A DNA stretch of 17,535 bases from Candidatus Eiseniibacteriota bacterium (GTDB lineage Bacteria > Eisenbacteria > RBG-16-71-46 > JAGVPR01): the NCBI GenBank assembly GCA_020052115.1, contig JAGVPR010000313.1, positions 1 through 17,535 on the forward strand, given 5' to 3'. The position numbers and the translations under genes were made by a program. Positions 13,517-17,535 of this stretch are shown one piece after another. The notes below the pieces were generated by a model, which had not been told where the DNA came from, did no database searches, and saw only the letters and a program-made list of their open reading frames with translations. The stretch's first letter is position 1, and each line of letters starts with the position of its first letter.

Positions 13517-15280
13517 CTAGCGGACCACCGTAAGGCGGCGGGTCTCGGCGCCGTTCGGGGTGACGAGGCGGTAGAAGTACGTTCCCGAGGGAACCGGACG
13601 GCCTTCGTCGTCCTTGCCGTCCCAGACCAAGAGTCGCGGGCCGCGCGGGAGTTCCTCGTCAATGAGTGTCGCCACGCGGCGCCCATCCGGCCCGAAGACC
13701 CAGAGCTGCACGGGGCCCGGGCTCGGGAGATCGAAAGCGATCACCGTGCGCGGGGCGAACGGATTCGGGAGGTTCTGCTCCAGCCGGGGGGCCGCGGTCG
13801 GATCGGGCACGCCGGCGCTGGAATCGGTCGTCACCGAGACGATCTGCGTGCTGTTCGCCGCCAGGTCCACGCCGACGTAGCAGACGCGTACGGCGCCCGA
13901 GCTGTCGGTTTGGAGCAGCGTTCCGCCGGAGACCTGGACATCGCCGCCGTTCTTCGGCAGCAGAAATCGAACGAGCGCGTTCTCGAAGCGGATCGGCAGG
14001 TTGTTCGTCACCGCGGCGGCCATGGCCTCGTGCGTGCCGTCGTTCGCCGGCGTGTAGAGGATCTGAAGCGCCTGGCCGCTCGAGCCCGCGCTCACCGTCG
14101 CGAGCGGCGTGACGGTTCCGTGGCTCACGCGCACGACCCGGTAGGAGCGGTTTCCGTCCACCGTCGGACTCGTGGCGAGGTTGTAGGGGCGAGAGGTCAG
14201 GCTGCCGCTGTCGGAATGGATGTGACCCGAAAGCGCCATCTCCACGCCCAGGGTGCTCAGGTTGAGCTGGCTGTTGAAGTCGCGATGATAGAAGAGGACC
14301 TGGGACGTTCCCCCGGCGGCGGCGAGATCGGCGTTCAGCCATTGGAGCTGCGCGGAGGTGAAGCTCTGAGAGCCGTAGTACTGTGGAAGCCAGGCATCGT
14401 AGTTGATGTAGGCCTCGAGCGCGACGTAATGCTCCGATCCGTAATCGAAGCTGTAGTCCTGTGTGCGCGCGGGAGCGCCGGCAGGCGGGTTGGCGAGCCG
14501 CTTCCAGCCGAAGAAGCGCCACCAGTCGCGGCGCGCCGTCCCATCGGATGGCGGCGTGTCGTCCCACCCGCCGAGATCGTGATTGCCCGCGGTCAGGAAG
14601 ACGGGGACCTGGGATTCCGCGAGCACACGCTGCGCCTTCGTGTAGTAGCGGTGCAGCTCGAAGTCCTCCAGCTCACCCTCGTTGACGAGATCGCCTGTCA
14701 GGAGGACGAACTCGGGGTTGATGAGATTGATGTCGTCTATCACGGCGCGAAGATCCAAGATCTCACTGGTGTCCGAAGACGCGCCCTGCTGGTAGTAGTA
14801 GAGGTGGGTCGGAAGGTGGGTGTCGGTGATCTGCACGAAGTAGTAGTCGTCGCGATACGAGGGCAGCACCTTGACCGCGTGTCTCGTGATGTCGTTGATG
14901 CCGCCGTTCGCCGTGACGCGGAGGTCGTAGAGCTCGCTCATCGCATCGGCCGGCGCCGATACGCTGAGCCGCCACCAGAGCGTAGACGAGTCGTAGAACG
15001 AATCCGTGACGGCGAGCGGCACGTGAAGCGCCCCGTGGATCAGTTCCGCGGCCCACGCCGTCGTTCCGGAGGGGGCTTCGCAGGAGATCGTGAAGGAGCC
15101 CCCCGGCGTGACGAACGCCGGGATGTTGAGCAGGGGGTGCTGGATGACCGTGAGCGTGTCCCCGACCGTCTCGGTGCTCTGGTCGAGGACGCCGGCCTGT
15201 ACGCGAACCGGGGGGGCCTGGGCCCAGCACGCGATGGCGCTCAGGGCGAGGAGTGCGACGCGGATCGTGATGCGTATCAT
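13517..15280 (-). CDS. Secreted calcineurin-like metallophosphoesterase with FlgD-like C-terminal domain
   Basis: This is a 587-residue exported binuclear-metal phosphoesterase. The signal peptide MIRITIRVALLALSAIACWAQA is followed by an N-terminal beta domain (about 25-140). The phosphoesterase fold (about 146-385) shows all five family motifs: D153 and H155 in ITDTHLP, D197 in LLTGDLVNEG, N233 and H234 in AGNHD, H332 in FYHRD, and H353 and H355 in SGHIHSD. A beta domain (about 395-490) and a full FlgD-like domain (499-587) follow, the latter with LEQNLPNPFAPRTVIAFDLP, WDGKDDEG and GTYFYRL. A GTG 8 codons upstream is in frame, but the ATG at 15280 has the ribosome-binding site and starts the signal peptide directly. 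The substrate (phosphodiester, phosphomonoester or nucleotide) cannot be told from sequence. Confidence 0.88.
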   Translation of the reverse strand: MIRITIRVALLALSAIACWAQAPPVRVQAGVLDQSTETVGDTLTVIQHPLLNIPAFVTPGGSFTISCEAPSGTTAWAAELIHGALHVPLAVTDSFYDSSTLWWRLSVSAPADAMSELYDLRVTANGGINDITRHAVKVLPSYRDDYYFVQITDTHLPTHLYYYQQGASSDTSEILDLRAVIDDINLINPEFVLLTGDLVNEGELEDFELHRYYTKAQRVLAESQVPVFLTAGNHDLGGWDDTPPSDGTARRDWWRFFGWKRLANPPAGAPARTQDYSFDYGSEHYVALEAYINYDAWLPQYYGSQSFTSAQLQWLNADLAAAGGTSQVLFYHRDFNSQLNLSTLGVEMALSGHIHSDSGSLTSRPYNLATSPTVDGNRSYRVVRVSHGTVTPLATVSAGSSGQALQILYTPANDGTHEAMAAAVTNNLPIRFENALVRFLLPKNGGDVQVSGGTLLQTDSSGAVRVCYVGVDLAANSTQIVSVTTDSSAGVPDPTAAPRLEQNLPNPFAPRTVIAFDLPSPGPVQLWVFGPDGRRVATLIDEELPRGPRLLVWDGKDDEGRPVPSGTYFYRLVTPNGAETRRLTVVR

Positions 15281-15284
15281 GTGG

Positions 15285-15293
15285 CCTTTCTCC
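15285..15293 (-). promoter_or_regulatory. Ribosome-binding site that fixes the phosphoesterase start
   Basis: Read on the minus strand, GGAGAAAGG precedes the ATG at 15280 at normal spacing. The upstream GTG at 15304 has no comparable site. Confidence 0.6.
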
Positions 15294-15433
15294 GGACAAC
15301 GCACATGTGATGACGCGGAGTTCTGACCAATGAGTATATCGGATGGTCGGGGGTGGCGGTTAGGAAAAACGAATGGGCAGGCGCTCGCACGGTGACGTGG
15401 CGGCGCGCCTTGCGCCCGGTGAGAAAACCCCGC

Positions 15434-15462
15434 TTGAGATTCGATCCCGTCTCTGCTAGAAT
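15434..15462 (+). promoter_or_regulatory. Sigma-70-type promoter of the small Cys-rich secreted protein gene
   Basis: TTGAGA (15434-15439) and TAGAAT (15457-15462) are 17 bases apart, each one base off consensus. TGC directly before the -10 makes it an extended -10 promoter. Transcription would begin near 15469, leaving a leader of about 47 bases. Confidence 0.65.
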
Positions 15463-15502
15463 GGGTAGCTGGTTGAAGGAAGATCCTGCCGCGGCATCAG
15501 CC

Positions 15503-15507
15503 AGGAG
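15503..15507 (+). promoter_or_regulatory. Ribosome-binding site that fixes the start at 15516
   Basis: AGGAG lies 8 bases before the ATG at 15516. It overlaps the in-frame GTG at 15507, which is therefore unlikely to be the start. Confidence 0.6.
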
Positions 15508-15515
15508 TGTTTGCC

Positions 15516-16130
15516 ATGCATCTGGTCACTCGGATCCTGCTGCCTCTGCTGTTCGTCGTCGTCCTCGTCGCCCCCACAGTCGCCACCGAGCGGTGCCAGT
15601 CCATTCTCATGACGGTAAGCGCGACGTTCCCGAACGACCCGGGGTTCGAGGGCTACTACCGCTACAACGTCTTCGGCTCCTGGGAGGTTTGGCCGAGGGC
15701 GCTGAGCCACCTCGACGTCTTTCTCATGCTCCAGCAGTGTCCCCTCGTGTGCGAGCCCGGCATTGTCGCGTTCGGCGACACGGCGGGAATCTCCACGGGC
15801 AGCACCCCCGGCGAGAGCCCCTGCTACCCGGTCTACTATCTGGGAGAGTACCTCTGTCACGGCGACAACAGCCTGCCGCCCGAACTCCAGTACACGGCGG
15901 TCAAGTTCGAACCGTTCGAGGACCAGGCGTGCCAGCCGAGCACGGTGGAGATGGGATCGTGGAGGTTCTACTCGTGGCTGCCGCCCGGGCCCTCGATGAC
16001 GCACGTGGACGCCGTCGCCGTGAAGCACGGGCAGTACGTGTGCACGGGCGATATCACCGGGCAGCTTCCGATCTGCGCGGTGGCGACTGGAACGGCGAGT
16101 TGGGGGAGGCTGAAGAACCTCTATCGGTGA
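15516..16130 (+). CDS. Small exported cysteine-rich protein of unknown function
   Basis: The product has 204 residues and a clear signal peptide (MHLVTRILLPLLFVVVLVAPTVA, cleavage near residue 23). The mature part carries eight cysteines at 27, 75, 79, 103, 114, 139, 176 and 187. An even number in an exported protein suggests four disulfides. Aromatic-rich stretches include YYRYNVFGSWEVWPRALSHL (47-66) and VYYLGEYLCHGD (106-117). No catalytic motif is evident and no FlgD-like C-terminal domain is present, unlike the larger secreted proteins nearby. It has its own promoter and stands alone. I do not recognise the family. Confidence 0.75.
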   Translation: MHLVTRILLPLLFVVVLVAPTVATERCQSILMTVSATFPNDPGFEGYYRYNVFGSWEVWPRALSHLDVFLMLQQCPLVCEPGIVAFGDTAGISTGSTPGESPCYPVYYLGEYLCHGDNSLPPELQYTAVKFEPFEDQACQPSTVEMGSWRFYSWLPPGPSMTHVDAVAVKHGQYVCTGDITGQLPICAVATGTASWGRLKNLYR

Positions 16131-16240
16131 CCCTGCGGACGAACCGCTCCCGACGTCTCCGCCGTCCACGCCATCGCCGCTGCATGCCCGCATTCCACAG
16201 AATCCCCTCGTCTTCCCTGGATGAAGCCGCAGCCCCGGAG

Positions 16241-16249
16241 TGCTACGAT
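16241..16249 (+). promoter_or_regulatory. Possible extended -10 promoter of the OPT transporter gene
   Basis: TGCTACGAT matches the TGnTAnnnT extended -10 pattern. The -35 region (ATGAAG, 17 bases upstream) is poor. It lies about 70 bases before the start codon in the 187-base gap after the preceding gene, where I see nothing else. Confidence 0.3.
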
Positions 16250-16304
16250 TGTTGCGGCTCGACCGGGGGTGGTTGGGATTTCCGATGTGCTACCCGTAGT
16301 CCAT

Positions 16305-16310
16305 GAGGGG
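16305..16310 (+). promoter_or_regulatory. Ribosome-binding site that decides the OPT start
   Basis: GAGGGG lies 7 bases before the ATG at 16318. Another in-frame ATG at 16303 has no such site, and an in-frame stop (16297-16299) lies just before it. Confidence 0.55.
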
Positions 16311-16317
16311 CGCAGAC

Positions 16318-17535
16318 ATGCCGGAAGACGTGGCGGAAGTCGAGAAGAGCGTAGAAGAGCGGGATCGCGAGTGGCTGAAGACGGTCTTCAAGGGCGAGGA
16401 TCAGCTGCAGCTCACGGCGAGGGCCGTGATCGCGGGGATGCTCTTCGGCGGACTCATGTCCGTCTCCAACCTGTACGTGGGACTCAAGTCGGGTTGGGGC
16501 CTCGGCGTGGACATCGCGGCCGTGATCGTCATCTTTGCCGTCTTCAGAGGCCTGAAGGGCATCGGCCTGGTCAAGCGCGAGTTCGGCATGATGGAGAGCA
16601 CCATCATGATGACCGTGGCGGTCGCGGCGAGCTGGATCTCATCGGCCGGACTGGTCTCGGCTGTGCCCGCGCTGACCATGCTCACCGGACAAGTGTTCGT
16701 GTGGTGGCAGCTCACGATCTTCATCGGTGTGATTCTCTACCTCGGCCTGTTCATGGCCATTCCGCTCAAGCGTCAGATGATCCAGGTGGACAATCTGCGC
16801 TTCCCGGCCAACATCCCCACCGGCGAGACGCTGAAGGCGATGTACTCGCACGGCGGGGAAGCGATGAAGAAGGCCAAGGCCCTGGGCGCGGCCGGGGTGG
16901 CGGGCATCGTCGTGGCCGGTCTTCGAGACGGGCTGGCCTGGATCCCCGGCCTGTTCAACTTTCCCATCAGCATCGCGCGGGTCGGTCTCAGCAACCTCAC
17001 ATTGAGTCTCGAGCCGAGCCTCATCTTCGTCAGCATCGGCGCGCTCTTCGGCATCAAAGTGGGCTTGAGCATGCTCTTCGGCCTTCTCCTGAACTATGCC
17101 GTGCTGGCTCCGAATCTAATGAACGCGAAGGTGATCAGGCACGCCGTGCCGCGCGTCTCCGCGGTGTCTGCGGCTAGCACGCCGCTGGCCATCGAAGCGG
17201 GAGAGCAGTTCGCCGTCGTGCTCGAGGAAGCCACCAAGTCTCCGATGATGAAGGACGGGAGCCGGGTGGACACTCTTCGCTACGTCTGGAGCGAGCGCAC
17301 GGTCTACGCCGAGCTCGCGGATTTGAGGAACGACCTCAACGCGCCCCAGCTGAAGGACGGAAGCGCGAACCCCTTCTTCGGAGCGGTCAGCGTGCGGGAC
17401 ACCCTGAACAAGTCGCTCGGCGCGAAGGTGCTCTTCGCGGAGGCGGGGAGATCGGTCTACTGGGAGTCGAAGCTGACCGTGATCGGGGCGGCTGCCCCGC
17501 CGTCCGCGCCGGCTGACAGCAGCGGCCGTGCCGGC
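16318..17535 (+). CDS. OPT-family oligopeptide transporter, 3' partial
   Basis: The frame is open from the ATG to the window edge (406 codons, no stop), so the C-terminal half is missing. OPT transporters are inner-membrane proteins that take up short peptides or metal chelates by proton coupling. An acidic cytoplasmic start (1-29) is followed by the family-type QLTARAVIAGMLFGGLMSVS and NLYVGLKSGWGLGVDIAAVI. Hydrophobic segments lie near 34-55, 62-80, 95-118, 126-148, 187-210 and 233-268. LRFPANIPTGETLKAM (160-175) resembles the conserved FPTG region of the family. From about 275 to at least 398 the chain turns polar (LAIEAGEQFAVVLEE, DTLRYVWSERTVYAEL, VYWESKLTVIG), an insertion I do not recognise. 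The neighbouring secreted proteases would be a plausible source of peptides, but that is inference. Confidence 0.82.
   Translation, partial: MPEDVAEVEKSVEERDREWLKTVFKGEDQLQLTARAVIAGMLFGGLMSVSNLYVGLKSGWGLGVDIAAVIVIFAVFRGLKGIGLVKREFGMMESTIMMTVAVAASWISSAGLVSAVPALTMLTGQVFVWWQLTIFIGVILYLGLFMAIPLKRQMIQVDNLRFPANIPTGETLKAMYSHGGEAMKKAKALGAAGVAGIVVAGLRDGLAWIPGLFNFPISIARVGLSNLTLSLEPSLIFVSIGALFGIKVGLSMLFGLLLNYAVLAPNLMNAKVIRHAVPRVSAVSAASTPLAIEAGEQFAVVLEEATKSPMMKDGSRVDTLRYVWSERTVYAELADLRNDLNAPQLKDGSANPFFGAVSVRDTLNKSLGAKVLFAEAGRSVYWESKLTVIGAAAPPSAPADSSGRAG

Noticed and set aside
15281..15304. GTG start at 15304 for the phosphoesterase
   Set aside because: The ATG at 15280 has the ribosome-binding site and begins a proper signal peptide.
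13481..15310. 609-codon plus-strand open frame opposite the phosphoesterase
   Set aside because: It mirrors the minus-strand gene, which has signal peptide, five catalytic motifs and a C-terminal domain. The antisense protein is Arg/Val/Ala-rich with no recognisable motif, as expected from high-GC antisense frames.
15333..15338. Minus-strand -10 box (TATACT) for the phosphoesterase gene
   Set aside because: The hexamer is good and well placed, but no acceptable -35 or extended -10 accompanies it, so it is not listed as a promoter.
1..17535. CRISPR arrays, insertion sequences, tRNA or rRNA genes
   Set aside because: No direct-repeat arrays, transposase-like proteins, terminal repeats or tRNA-like cloverleafs were seen in the gaps.

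Overview
The window is GC-rich, densely coded bacterial DNA. Most genes have strong purine-rich ribosome-binding sites. Several secreted proteins carry signal peptides and a FlgD-like C-terminal domain ending in a W-D-G-R/K ... G-x-Y-F-Y pattern. This combination suggests a Gram-negative member of the FCB superphylum, in the style of Candidatus Eisenbacteria or relatives. That placement is an inference from style and domain content; no rRNA or marker gene is present.

Region 1 (1-6961, + strand) is a compact catabolic operon for reductive pyrimidine breakdown. It encodes beta-ureidopropionase (5' end cut off by the window), dihydropyrimidinase, a class III aminotransferase resembling the beta-alanine/alanine-glyoxylate type, and the two subunits of NAD(P)H-dependent dihydropyrimidine dehydrogenase (PreT and PreA). 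Together these would take uracil or thymine through the dihydropyrimidine and the N-carbamoyl-beta-amino acid to beta-alanine or beta-aminoisobutyrate, then to the semialdehyde. Genes abut or overlap (ATGA at 3532 and at 6221). The last gene is an unrecognised, probably exported protein translationally coupled to preA. A hairpin at 6977-7003 separates this block from the next, convergent gene.

Region 2 (7032-15280) is a block of secreted proteins. On the minus strand lies a 1,223-residue multidomain metalloprotease (HEYGH ... GEGW, then PKD, HYR and other beta modules). After a 452-base divergent intergenic region with three inverted repeats comes a + strand pair: a small exported protein of unknown function and a matrixin-like metzincin protease. 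A strong hairpin ends that pair. Convergent to it is a secreted calcineurin-like metallophosphoesterase. All three large proteins end in the FlgD-like C-terminal domain, so they probably share one export or surface-attachment route.

Region 3 (15281-17535, + strand) holds a small exported cysteine-rich protein of unknown function behind a near-consensus sigma-70-type promoter. It is followed by the 5' part of an OPT-family oligopeptide transporter gene that runs off the window and carries an unusually long polar segment. A secreted-protease block next to a peptide transporter fits protein scavenging, but that link is inference.

The most surprising signal is not a gene. The palindromic hexamer RTCGAY appears to be completely absent from all 17.5 kb although its sister contexts are common, and codon choice at Ile-Asp and Val-Asp pairs bends around it. 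This suggests restriction or methylation pressure in the host.
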